5,374 nucleotides of DNA from Flavobacterium sp. (GTDB lineage Bacteria; Bacteroidota; Bacteroidia; Flavobacteriales; Flavobacteriaceae), in assembly GCA_030151565.1 (NCBI GenBank), contig JASLDM010000082.1, positions 1-5,374 of the forward strand. The letters are read 5' to 3'. Below the pieces are notes generated by a model. That model saw only the letters and a list, made by a program, of their open reading frames with translations, made no database searches and was not told where the DNA came from. A program made the position numbers and the translations under genes. Positions 1 to 5,374 of the stretch are shown here, piece after piece; the first letter of the stretch is position 1; each line of letters starts with the position of its first letter.

Positions 1-1448
1 ACCAACCTCCTAATTTTGAAATCTAATCCTGCATATAGCAAGGTAACAATTGGACTGATAATGTTGAAAAAAGCATACGGAGCATAGGCAAAAGTATCAA
101 TTCCAAGTACTCCAGAGTGATACGCTCCACAAGTATTCCAAGGGATTAAAACAGAGGTAACCGTTCCAGAATCTTCTAAAGTTCTACTCAGGTTTTCAGG
201 TGCTAAACCTTTATCTTTATAGGCCTTAGCAAACATTTTTCCTGGCACTACAATAGACAAGTATTGGTCAGAAGCCGTTAAGTTTATGGCAACACAACTT
301 GCAACCGTACTGGCAAAAAGACCAAAAATACTATTAGCCAATTTTAGTAAAGCTTTTGATATCGTTTTCAAGGCACCAATAGCTTCCATAGCGCCACCAA
401 AAAACATAGCACAGATAATAAGCCATACTGTGTTTAGCATACTTGCCATACCTCCAGCTTCAAACAAGCTGTTTAAGCTTTCCAGTGGTGAGACAATTTT
501 GATATCTGTAGTCAAGGCATTCATAATTCCCCTATAGCCAACCGTCCAGTCTAATTGGGTGCCTCCACCTATTAAAGCCACTATGTTTGGTTGAAATATC
601 AAAGCGAAAACAGCGCCCATTAAAGTACCAAACATCAGTGCAATTAAGGGCTGTACCTTTTTCACGATTAAGAAAACAACCATTACAGGAACTAAGAACA
701 ACCAAGGACTAATTGTAAATGTAGTGCTAATGGCTTCTAAGGTAGCTTTAGTATCTGTTGTTCCAGATACGTCTTGCGTAAAACCTAATACAATAAAGAT
801 AATTAAGGTTAACACAAGTGTAGGCACAGTAGTGTAGAGCATATAGCGAATGTGGGTGAACAAATCCGTTCCTGCCATGGCTGGTGCCAGGTTAGTAGTA
901 TCGGATAAAGGCGACATTTTATCTCCAAAATAAGCACCTGATATAACTGCACCACCTATCATACCCAACGGGATTCCCATTGTGTTTCCAATTCCTACCA
1001 AAGCAATACCTACCGTAGCGGAGGTAGTCCAAGAACTGCCTGTTGCAATCGAGATTACAGCACAGATAATAACACAAGCAGGTAAAAATATAGATGGATG
1101 TAGTATTTGAAGTCCGTAGTAAATCATCGTAGGGATTATGCCACTCAAAAGCCAAGTACCCGAGAGCGAGCCTACTAAAAGAAGTATGAAAATAGCACCC
1201 GACGTATCTCTAATGTTTTTGGTGACTTTGCTCAAAATATGTTCATACGGAACCTTGTTTAGCATTCCTACCATTGTGGCAATAGCGCCTCCAATCAGCA
1301 AAATAAATTGATTAGAACCCGATAGGGCTTCATCTCCGTAAATAAATACGTTGATTGCTAAAAGGGCTACCAATAATACCACAGGTATTAAGGCTTGTGT
1401 AAGGCTAATGGCTTTTACTTCTTGTGTAGGCTTCTCTATTGGAGTCAT
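1..1448 (-). CDS. nhaC: Na+/H+ antiporter, NhaC family (3' end cut by window edge)
   Basis: This is an inner-membrane secondary transporter of the NhaC family, which exchanges Na+ for H+. I translated it by hand from the ATG at 1448: 482 codons stay open to the left edge with no stop, so only the C-terminal tail is missing (family members are roughly 450-500 aa). The N-terminus MTPIEKPTQE is short and cytosolic-looking, followed by many hydrophobic segments (about residues 18-37, 48-64, 85-110, 122-135, 205-223, 248-263, 268-285, 340-352). Conserved family blocks are TGSSWTTSATVG (136-147), GAYFGDKMSPLSDTTNLAP (171-189, polar residues inside the membrane) and DSGTVTSVLIPWNTCGAY (426-443). The start is favoured because the hydrophobic core begins soon after it and the upstream DNA is AT-rich and non-coding. 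No strong ribosome site is visible, as is usual in Bacteroidota. Related NhaC-type proteins can instead be malate/lactate antiporters (MleN-like), so the exact substrate is inferred. Confidence 0.93.
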   Translation of the reverse strand, partial: MTPIEKPTQEVKAISLTQALIPVVLLVALLAINVFIYGDEALSGSNQFILLIGGAIATMVGMLNKVPYEHILSKVTKNIRDTSGAIFILLLVGSLSGTWLLSGIIPTMIYYGLQILHPSIFLPACVIICAVISIATGSSWTTSATVGIALVGIGNTMGIPLGMIGGAVISGAYFGDKMSPLSDTTNLAPAMAGTDLFTHIRYMLYTTVPTLVLTLIIFIVLGFTQDVSGTTDTKATLEAISTTFTISPWLFLVPVMVVFLIVKKVQPLIALMFGTLMGAVFALIFQPNIVALIGGGTQLDWTVGYRGIMNALTTDIKIVSPLESLNSLFEAGGMASMLNTVWLIICAMFFGGAMEAIGALKTISKALLKLANSIFGLFASTVASCVAINLTASDQYLSIVVPGKMFAKAYKDKGLAPENLSRTLEDSGTVTSVLIPWNTCGAYHSGVLGIDTFAYAPYAFFNIISPIVTLLYAGLDFKIRRL

Positions 1449-1567
1449 TCTTCTTTGATTTGAAATGCTAATTTAAGTAATTATTAAAACTAACAAAGTT
1501 TTTTAATTCCCACTCCATTTATTTTAAGAGTTGCAAAAAGTGCTACTAGATGATTTTTAGTGTTTTA

Positions 1568-1575
1568 TAAGTTTG
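1568..1575 (+). promoter_or_regulatory. Possible Bacteroidota -7 box (TAAGTTTG), upstream orphan promoter
   Basis: TAAGTTTG matches the Bacteroidota -7 consensus TAnnTTTG exactly. The expected TTG about 19 nt upstream is missing; the nearest TTG, at 1531-1533, is 34 nt away. If used, transcription would start near 1582 and run toward the hairpin at 1731-1767, giving an RNA of about 185 nt or a long leader for the bestrophin gene. The match is short and the region is AT-rich, so chance is a real alternative. Confidence 0.25.
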
Positions 1576-1703
1576 ATTAAAATAAAGTTAATGTAAATAC
1601 AATGAAAATATTTGTTAATTGATAAAATAGTACTAAATTACGCTAATTATTTATGTATTGTGTTTTTAGATAAATTGTAAATGATTTAAATAAAATGTTG
1701 TCT

Positions 1704-1726
1704 GGGTGTTTTAGAGGCACCTTTTT
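1704..1726 (+). other. Weak hairpin followed by five T residues
   Basis: GGTG (1705-1708) can pair with CACC (1718-1721), with a G-U pair possible outside it (1704 with 1722), around a 9-nt loop. TTTTT follows at 1722-1726. The stem is only 4-5 bp, so alone it is a poor terminator. It is listed because it sits directly before the stronger hairpin at 1731-1763, and the two could be parts of one structured RNA. Confidence 0.25.
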
Positions 1727-1730
1727 AAAG

Positions 1731-1767
1731 AGCTACTTCTGTCCCGTCAAGATAGAAGTAGTTTTTT
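1731..1767 (+). terminator. Terminator-like hairpin with no plus-strand gene before it
   Basis: CTACTTCT (1733-1740) pairs perfectly with AGAAGTAG (1754-1761). The stem extends outward through G1732-T1762 and A1731-T1763, and inward through G1741-T1753, T1742-A1752 and C1743-G1751, giving up to 13 bp with a 7-nt loop (1744-1750). A run of six T (1762-1767) follows on the plus strand, the form of an intrinsic terminator. The gene to its left is on the other strand, so what it would terminate is unclear: a small RNA, read-through antisense to nhaC, or a leader of the bestrophin gene. A minus-strand terminator is less likely, because only a short CTCTTT follows on that side. Confidence 0.6.
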
Positions 1768-1780
1768 ATTCTGTTCTTCG

Positions 1781-1788
1781 TAACTTTG
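1781..1788 (+). promoter_or_regulatory. Bacteroidota -7 box (TAACTTTG) of the bestrophin gene
   Basis: TAACTTTG matches TAnnTTTG exactly and is followed by CA, a context typical of Flavobacteriia promoters. It ends 17 nt before the ATG at 1806, so the predicted mRNA leader is only about 10 nt and A/T-rich, with no Shine-Dalgarno sequence. A proper TTG at -33 is not seen; the T-run of the preceding hairpin (1762-1767) lies close to where it would fall. Moderately confident. Confidence 0.55.
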
Positions 1789-1805
1789 CAACAAATTAAG
1801 AATTT

Positions 1806-2732
1806 ATGATTGTTAGAAATAAGAAGCACATACTTCAAATGCTTTTTACCTGGAAGGGTTCTGTTTTAAAAAAAATATATCCAGTTTTAATATTGTTATT
1901 TGCTTTTTCTTGGGGAGTGTTTGCATTTCACTACTATTTCCCAGAAATCATTATTCCATTAAATGTTTCTGCCTTTACTTTATTAGGGATTTCCTTAGCT
2001 ATTTTCTTGGGGTTTTGTAATAATGCTGCCTATGATCGGTTTTGGGAAGGTCGTAAATTATGGGGGAGTTTGGTGATCCATACGCGTTCTTTGACGTATC
2101 AAATCCTAAATTATGTAGAGATTGATATGGTGATTGATCAAGAGCAAAAAGACCAAGCTATTCGTATGATTGCGGCTTTTGGTTATGCCTTAAAAGATCA
2201 GTTGCGAAGTGAACAGGATTGTCAAGAAGTAAAACGACTTTTAGGCGATGAATTGTATGCTGAGTTTGCAGAAAAAAAATACAAGCCTTCTTTTATATTG
2301 CATAAATTGACAGAATGGGTGCAAGTCCAGTATAAAATGGATCGTATTGATACTATTACGCGTGCGCGTATCGATGAAAATATCAATGAACTGTCTATGA
2401 TTTTGGGGGGATGTGAACGTATTTTACATACCCGAATTCCTTTTCCTTATTTTGTATTATTAGACCGAACGGTGTACATATACTGCTTTATTTTACCTTT
2501 TGGATTAATTGAAATGATCAATTGGGCGATGCCTTTCTTTGTTACTTTTGTAGCGTATTCGTTCATTGCACTAGATGCAATTGCTGTAGAAATAGCAGAA
2601 CCTTTTGGAAAAGAGGAAAATGATTTAGCACTCTATCAGATATGCCAAGGGATTGAATATTCCATATTTGAATTGGCCGAATTGCCACTGCCGGATATCA
2701 GTGCTCCAAACGAAAAATTTATTATTGAATAA
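1806..2732 (+). CDS. Bestrophin-family chloride/anion channel
   Basis: This 308-aa inner-membrane protein belongs to the bestrophin family (formerly UPF0187, including E. coli YneE and the structurally solved KpBest), whose members form pentameric anion or sometimes cation channels. Visible landmarks are a first membrane segment at about 25-43; a second at about 53-71 running into CNNAAYDRFWEGRKLWG (71-87), the family signature; a cytosolic helical part (about 105-200); GGCERILHTRIPFPY (201-215); membrane segments at about 218-235 and 240-258; and DAIAVEIAEPFGKEENDL (257-274), the other strongly conserved block. Length is normal for bacterial members. The neck-forming positions appear as I62, I66 and F70 in GISLAIFLGF, matching the hydrophobic neck known from KpBest and, as F80/F84, from human BEST1. 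The start is supported by the -7 box at 1781-1788, and a terminator follows 10 nt after the stop. Ion selectivity cannot be read from the sequence. Confidence 0.93.
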   Translation: MIVRNKKHILQMLFTWKGSVLKKIYPVLILLFAFSWGVFAFHYYFPEIIIPLNVSAFTLLGISLAIFLGFCNNAAYDRFWEGRKLWGSLVIHTRSLTYQILNYVEIDMVIDQEQKDQAIRMIAAFGYALKDQLRSEQDCQEVKRLLGDELYAEFAEKKYKPSFILHKLTEWVQVQYKMDRIDTITRARIDENINELSMILGGCERILHTRIPFPYFVLLDRTVYIYCFILPFGLIEMINWAMPFFVTFVAYSFIALDAIAVEIAEPFGKEENDLALYQICQGIEYSIFELAELPLPDISAPNEKFIIE

Positions 2733-2742
2733 ACCTTTTTTT

Positions 2743-2767
2743 AAAACCGCTTTTAGCGGTTTTTTTT
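2743..2767 (+). terminator. Intrinsic terminator of the bestrophin gene
   Basis: AAAACCGCT (2743-2751) pairs with AGCGGTTTT (2755-2763), a perfect 9-bp stem with a 3-nt loop. A run of T follows from the end of the stem to 2767. It lies 10 nt after the bestrophin stop codon and before the next gene's own promoter, so the two plus-strand genes are probably separate units. Confidence 0.9.
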
Positions 2768-2815
2768 ATCTCAAAATTTAACATTTTATGTTGAAAAAAA
2801 TGTGACTCAAGTGAA

Positions 2816-2845
2816 TTGACTTTTTTCTATTGTAAATTATATTTG
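2816..2845 (+). promoter_or_regulatory. Promoter of the 2OG-Fe(II) dioxygenase gene (TTG - 19 nt - TATATTTG)
   Basis: TTG at 2816-2818 and TATATTTG at 2838-2845 are separated by 19 nt, matching the Bacteroidota housekeeping promoter in both boxes and in spacing. Transcription would start near 2851, leaving a leader of about 17 nt rich in T and A before the ATG at 2868. This supports that start codon and independent expression from the bestrophin gene. Confidence 0.75.
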
Positions 2846-2867
2846 CTTACTTTTTTTAAAACAATAT

Positions 2868-3494
2868 ATGGTAAATTTTGAGGTTAACTTATGTTATGAG
2901 GTTATTATTGAGAATTTGACAAATAACAAGTTTGCTATTTCCGATGGTTTTTTCTCCGATGCTGAGGTAAAGCTTTTGCGTGAAGAATTGTTGCTAAAGC
3001 AGGAGGAAGAAAACTTTAGAAAAGCAGCAATTGGTAACCTTTTTAATGAACAAGTAATCAAGTCTATTCGTGGGGATTCTATTTTGTGGATTGACGAAAG
3101 TGCCATTAGTGAAGTCGAAACGATTTTCTTTTCAAAAATTAGAGATTTTATCGCTTACCTCAATCGTACTTGTTATTTGGGTATTCAAGAGCAAGAATTT
3201 CATTATGCTATATATCCAGAGGGTACGTTTTACAAGCGCCACTTAGATGTTTTTCAAAATGACGATAGACGTACCTTGTCTATGGTTTTGTACCTAAACG
3301 ATGAAGATTGGCAAGCTGATTACGGAGGGGAGTTGGCGTTGTATTTACCGTCGGATAGTGGAGAAGAAATTACCAAGCTGATTCAGCCTTTAGCAGGTCG
3401 TTTTGTTATTTTTGATAGTAAAACGTTAGAACACGAAGTTTTGAAAGTAAAGCAACCTCGATACAGTATTACAGGGTGGCTGAAAACGAGATAA
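2868..3494 (+). CDS. 2OG-Fe(II) dioxygenase, prolyl-4-hydroxylase/SM-20 (EGL-9)-like
   Basis: This 208-aa protein, probably cytosolic with no signal peptide or membrane segment, belongs to the iron- and 2-oxoglutarate-dependent dioxygenases. These oxidise a substrate while turning 2-oxoglutarate into succinate and CO2. The catalytic set is complete: HxD iron ligands at H125 and D127 (YKRHLDVF), distal histidine H189 (LEHEV), and R198 (PRYSITGW) placed to bind the 2-oxoglutarate carboxylate. YGGELALY (152-159) and GRFVIFDS (177-184) are the usual strands of the double-stranded beta-helix. Residues 1-100 form the mixed helical N-terminal part, with a charged helix at about 31-50. The length fits the SM-20/EGL-9-like bacterial group, some of which hydroxylate prolines in proteins (a Pseudomonas member acts on EF-Tu). 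The substrate here is unknown. The next possible internal Met (139) lies beyond the HxD motif, so the chosen start is the only sensible ATG, and the promoter position agrees. Confidence 0.9.
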   Translation: MVNFEVNLCYEVIIENLTNNKFAISDGFFSDAEVKLLREELLLKQEEENFRKAAIGNLFNEQVIKSIRGDSILWIDESAISEVETIFFSKIRDFIAYLNRTCYLGIQEQEFHYAIYPEGTFYKRHLDVFQNDDRRTLSMVLYLNDEDWQADYGGELALYLPSDSGEEITKLIQPLAGRFVIFDSKTLEHEVLKVKQPRYSITGWLKTR

Positions 3495-3554
3495 ATAATG
3501 TGTTTTTTTAGAGAGTCGTTTTGCTTCTTTTGTGGTTAAAAATCGATTGACCGA

Positions 3555-3653
3555 TCTTATAAGCCGCATAAGAGGTTTAACCTAGTTTTGTGTGTAATTT
3601 GTTCGAGACTTGTTTCGGACAAGTCCCACACAGCCTTGGAAAAAAGCTTTTTT
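3555..3653. repeat. Cluster of short inverted repeats
   Basis: Four inverted repeats lie within 100 bp. TCTTAT (3555-3560) pairs with ATAAGA (3568-3573) around 7 nt. AGGTTTAACCT (3573-3583) is a palindrome with 5-base arms. GACTTGT (3607-3613) pairs with ACAAGTC (3619-3625) around TTCGG. AAAAAAGCTTTTTT (3640-3653) is a perfect 14-base palindrome. The third overlaps an imperfect direct repeat, TTGTTCGAGAC then TTGTTTCGGAC (3599-3620, 8 of 11 identical). Such sequence is typical of dispersed intergenic repeats or structured RNA, but copies elsewhere in the genome cannot be seen from here. Confidence 0.45.
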
Positions 3654-3910
3654 TCAGAAGAAGAGTGGTCGGAATGTGGTGGATGTGTGGTATATGTTCC
3701 GTACAAGCCTTGTATTATAAGGGATGAAAGGGGGTATGAGGTGTGTTTTTCTAAAAAAAATAGTTGTCCAAATAACACTTGCTTATGAGGGGCGTTTGTT
3801 GTTAATGTAATTAGAAGCAGGTTGTTTTTTAATAAAGAAGTTTGTCTTTTGTTTCGGAATACTAGATTACTGGATAATTGAAAATGCTAAAAAGGCAGTA
3901 TGGGGTATTA

Positions 3911-3942
3911 AAAAAAGGGAATCTGATTAGATTCCCTTTTTT
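3911..3942. terminator. Bidirectional intrinsic terminator between convergent genes
   Basis: AAAAAAGGGAATCT (3911-3924) pairs perfectly with AGATTCCCTTTTTT (3929-3942), a 14-bp stem with a 4-nt loop (GATT). Both strands end in a run of six or more T, so it can stop transcription both ways. On the minus strand it begins 4 nt after the acyl-CoA synthetase stop codon (3947-3949). On the plus strand it is the first strong terminator after the dioxygenase gene, about 420 nt past its stop. Confidence 0.92.
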
Positions 3943-3946
3943 AGTT

Positions 3947-5374
3947 TTATTTTTTGTAATCAAATTCCATTGGAACTTCTACTTTCTTAGCAATTCGTTC
4001 GGCTTGTAAAGCGCGTAGTTCTACACGTCTAATTTTACCGCTAACCGTTTTAGGTAAATCTGTTACAAATTCTATTTTTCGTGGCATTTTATAAGGAGCA
4101 AGATGGGTGCGTGCGTATTTGAATAATTCTTCGGCAAGCGATGCTGAAGCTTTTTCTGGATTGTTCAAAATCACAAAAGCTTTTACTTCATACCCTTTGA
4201 TTGGGTGTGGGCTAGCAACCACTGCTGATTCTAATACCAAATCGTGTTCTAATAATACGCTTTCAACCTCAAAAGGGCCAATGCGGTAGTCCGATGCTTT
4301 AATTACATCATCATCCCTACCTATAAACCAAATGTAGCCGTCTTCATCTTTGTATGCCTTGTCGCCTGTAAAGTAAACATCGTTTCTAAATACTTGTTTC
4401 TCTTTTTCTTTATCGTACAAATAGCCTTTAAAAAGTCCGTTTAGTTTTTTGGTATTTGTTTTCACACAAATATTCCCCTCTTCATTTATAGGTACTTCTT
4501 TTCCATTGTCATCAGCAATAATCACATCATACAGAAAGGTTGGTTTTCCCATCGAGCCAAATTTTACTTTGTTTCCAGGTAAGTTTGCTACCATACACGT
4601 ACTTTCTGTTTGTCCAAAACCATCGCGGATGATGATGCCAGTACCTTCTTTCCATTCTTCAATAACCTCTGGATTCAAAGGTTCGCCCGCGGCAACACAT
4701 TGGCGTAGGCTGAATTGGTAATCCTTTAGATTTTCTTGAATAAAAAGGCGCAATACGGTTGGCGGAGCACACAACGTGGTGATCTTGTGTTTTTCGATCA
4801 AGCCCAAGGTAGTTGCTGCGTTAAAGCGATCGGTGGTGTGGTGTGCAAAAATGGTAGCTCCAACGTTCCAAGGTGCAAATACGCTACTCCAAGCAAACTT
4901 AGCCCATCCGGGTTGGGAGATGTTGTAGTGAATGTCGTTTTCTTGAACACCTATCCAAGAGGTAGTTGTTAAATGTCCTAAAGGATGACTGAGTTGGGTG
5001 TGGCATACAATTTTTGGCAAGCCCGTAGTTCCTGAGGTAAAAAACATAAACAGGGTGTCGTCTGGCTTGGTGGTTGCTCCATCAGCTTCCGTGCTTTGAT
5101 CGTCCAATACGCTTAGTGGATACCAGCCGTCACGAGTGCCGTCTGCAATGATTTTCACCGGTACATCAACTCCAGAAAGACGAATAGCTTCATCTATCTT
5201 AGCGGCGTTATCCTGATCGGAGATGATTACTTTGGGCATTGTTTTTTCAAAGCGATAAGCCAAGTCATTAGCTCCTAAAATACTGGCAGCAGGAACTAGT
5301 TGATACCCCGCTTTGATGGTTGCCAAAGTAGCTACCCAGTTGATGCGTTGCAACATCAGTTGGGTAAGAAGGGT
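3947..5374 (-). CDS. Acyl-CoA synthetase (AMP-forming), medium-chain type (5' end cut by window edge)
   Basis: This enzyme of the ANL adenylate-forming superfamily activates a carboxylic acid with ATP to an acyl-AMP, then forms the acyl-CoA; it is expected in the cytosol. The frame stays open to the right edge (six codons precede the Met at 5356), so that Met is internal and some 70-90 N-terminal residues lie outside. Numbering from that Met: P-loop TSGTTGLPK (107-115); DGFGQTES (245-252); YFTGD (328-332); hinge region GRDDDVIKASDYRIGPFEVE (346-365); catalytic lysine K441 in PKTVSGKIRR (435-444). All core motifs are intact. The block around KASDYRIGPFEVE resembles medium-chain (ACSM-like) synthetases. 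G248 stands where acetyl-CoA synthetases have the tryptophan that closes the acetate pocket, so a longer or bulkier acid is likely. The true substrate is not known. The gene ends at a strong terminator. Confidence 0.92.
   Translation of the reverse strand, partial: TLLTQLMLQRINWVATLATIKAGYQLVPAASILGANDLAYRFEKTMPKVIISDQDNAAKIDEAIRLSGVDVPVKIIADGTRDGWYPLSVLDDQSTEADGATTKPDDTLFMFFTSGTTGLPKIVCHTQLSHPLGHLTTTSWIGVQENDIHYNISQPGWAKFAWSSVFAPWNVGATIFAHHTTDRFNAATTLGLIEKHKITTLCAPPTVLRLFIQENLKDYQFSLRQCVAAGEPLNPEVIEEWKEGTGIIIRDGFGQTESTCMVANLPGNKVKFGSMGKPTFLYDVIIADDNGKEVPINEEGNICVKTNTKKLNGLFKGYLYDKEKEKQVFRNDVYFTGDKAYKDEDGYIWFIGRDDDVIKASDYRIGPFEVESVLLEHDLVLESAVVASPHPIKGYEVKAFVILNNPEKASASLAEELFKYARTHLAPYKMPRKIEFVTDLPKTVSGKIRRVELRALQAERIAKKVEVPMEFDYKK

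Larger units (their letters stand above)
1449..1805. other. Divergent intergenic region between nhaC and the bestrophin gene
   Basis: This 357-bp AT-rich gap separates two divergent genes. I see no convincing ORF in it. It contains a plus-strand TAAGTTTG box (1568-1575), a weak hairpin (1704-1722), a strong hairpin with T-run (1731-1767) and a TAACTTTG box (1781-1788) just before the bestrophin start. For nhaC on the minus strand I find only imperfect -7 candidates: AAACTTTG at 1501-1494 has one mismatch and lacks a well-placed TTG, and TAGCATTTC at 1470-1462 has one extra base and lies only 13 nt before the start codon. The nhaC promoter is therefore unresolved. Confidence 0.8.
3495..3946. 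other. Intergenic region between convergent genes; palindrome-rich, no clear gene
   Basis: This 452-bp gap holds no ORF I can support. Its left half has a run of small palindromes (3555-3653). From about 3660 to 3800 the plus strand is rich in G and T, unlike the A/T-rich gaps elsewhere in the window. Overlapping open frames exist on both strands (3588-3788 plus, from TTG; 3557-3778 minus), but neither resembles a family I know. The right end holds a strong bidirectional terminator (3911-3942). Possible readings are a repeat element, a non-coding RNA or the remains of a lost gene. Confidence 0.7.

Noticed and set aside
286..537. 83-aa plus-strand open frame
   Set aside because: It lies wholly opposite the nhaC reading frame, whose translation carries conserved family motifs; the plus-strand peptide resembles nothing.
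919..1155. 78-aa minus-strand open frame
   Set aside because: It overlaps nhaC in a different frame on the same strand. The true frame there encodes the conserved TGSSWTTSATVG and GDKMSPLSDTT blocks.
1606..1623. Tiny ATG frame (MKIFVN) that could be a leader peptide
   Set aside because: Six codons in AT-rich DNA with no run of a single amino acid and no ribosome site; expected by chance.
2894..3106. 70-aa minus-strand open frame inside the dioxygenase gene
   Set aside because: It is antisense to a well-supported gene with a complete catalytic set, and has no promoter or domain of its own.
3483..3522. Possible terminator directly after the dioxygenase (AAAACGA with TCGTTTT)
   Set aside because: Seven AT-rich pairs around a 26-nt loop and no clean T-run afterwards; too weak to call.
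3557..3778. 73-aa minus-strand open frame in the intergenic region
   Set aside because: Low-complexity sequence with no recognisable domain, overlapping palindromes and an opposing open frame; no promoter seen.
4287..4313. Asp in KASDYRIG where many ANL enzymes have Gly (SGYRIG)
   Set aside because: SDYRI variants are common in bacterial medium-chain/propionyl-type synthetases, so it is not a loss of function.
4107..4972. Three plus-strand open frames (4107-4289, 4449-4721, 4736-4972)
   Set aside because: All are antisense to the acyl-CoA synthetase, whose frame carries every ANL core motif.
1..5374. CRISPR arrays, tRNA or rRNA genes, insertion sequences, defence or toxin-antitoxin genes
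   Set aside because: I looked for regular spaced repeats, tRNA-like cloverleaf sequence, transposase motifs and small paired genes, and found none.

Overview
The window looks like a stretch of chromosome from a Flavobacteriia-type member of the Bacteroidota. The DNA is AT-rich. Promoter-like sites match the Bacteroidota sigma pattern TTG - about 19 nt - TAnnTTTG, starts lack a strong GGAGG ribosome site, and short hairpin plus T-run terminators lie close behind stop codons. The genus cannot be fixed from the sequence alone.

Layout, left to right. (1) 1-1448, minus strand: an NhaC-type Na+/H+ antiporter whose 3' end runs off the left edge. (2) 1449-1805: a divergent AT-rich gap. It holds a strong terminator-like hairpin with no plus-strand gene before it, a possible plus-strand promoter further upstream, and a good -7 box just ahead of the next gene. 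(3) 1806-2732, plus: a complete bestrophin-family anion channel with its own terminator. (4) 2868-3494, plus: a complete 2OG-Fe(II) dioxygenase with a very good own promoter. (5) 3495-3946: a gap of about 450 bp with no convincing gene. It has a cluster of small palindromes, a Cys-rich open frame that is probably not real, and a 14-bp bidirectional terminator at its right end. (6) 3947-5374, minus: a medium-chain-type acyl-CoA synthetase (ANL superfamily) whose 5' end runs off the right edge.

Each gene seems to be its own transcription unit, and no multi-gene operon is visible. The antiporter and the bestrophin are divergent and both move ions across the inner membrane, so a shared role in ion or pH balance is possible but not shown. 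The dioxygenase and the acyl-CoA synthetase are convergent and share a terminator; nothing ties their functions together.

I found no new multi-gene system here. The points most worth checking are the orphan hairpin/terminator ahead of the bestrophin gene (a small RNA or an attenuated leader), the palindrome cluster at 3555-3653, and the unknown substrate of the dioxygenase.
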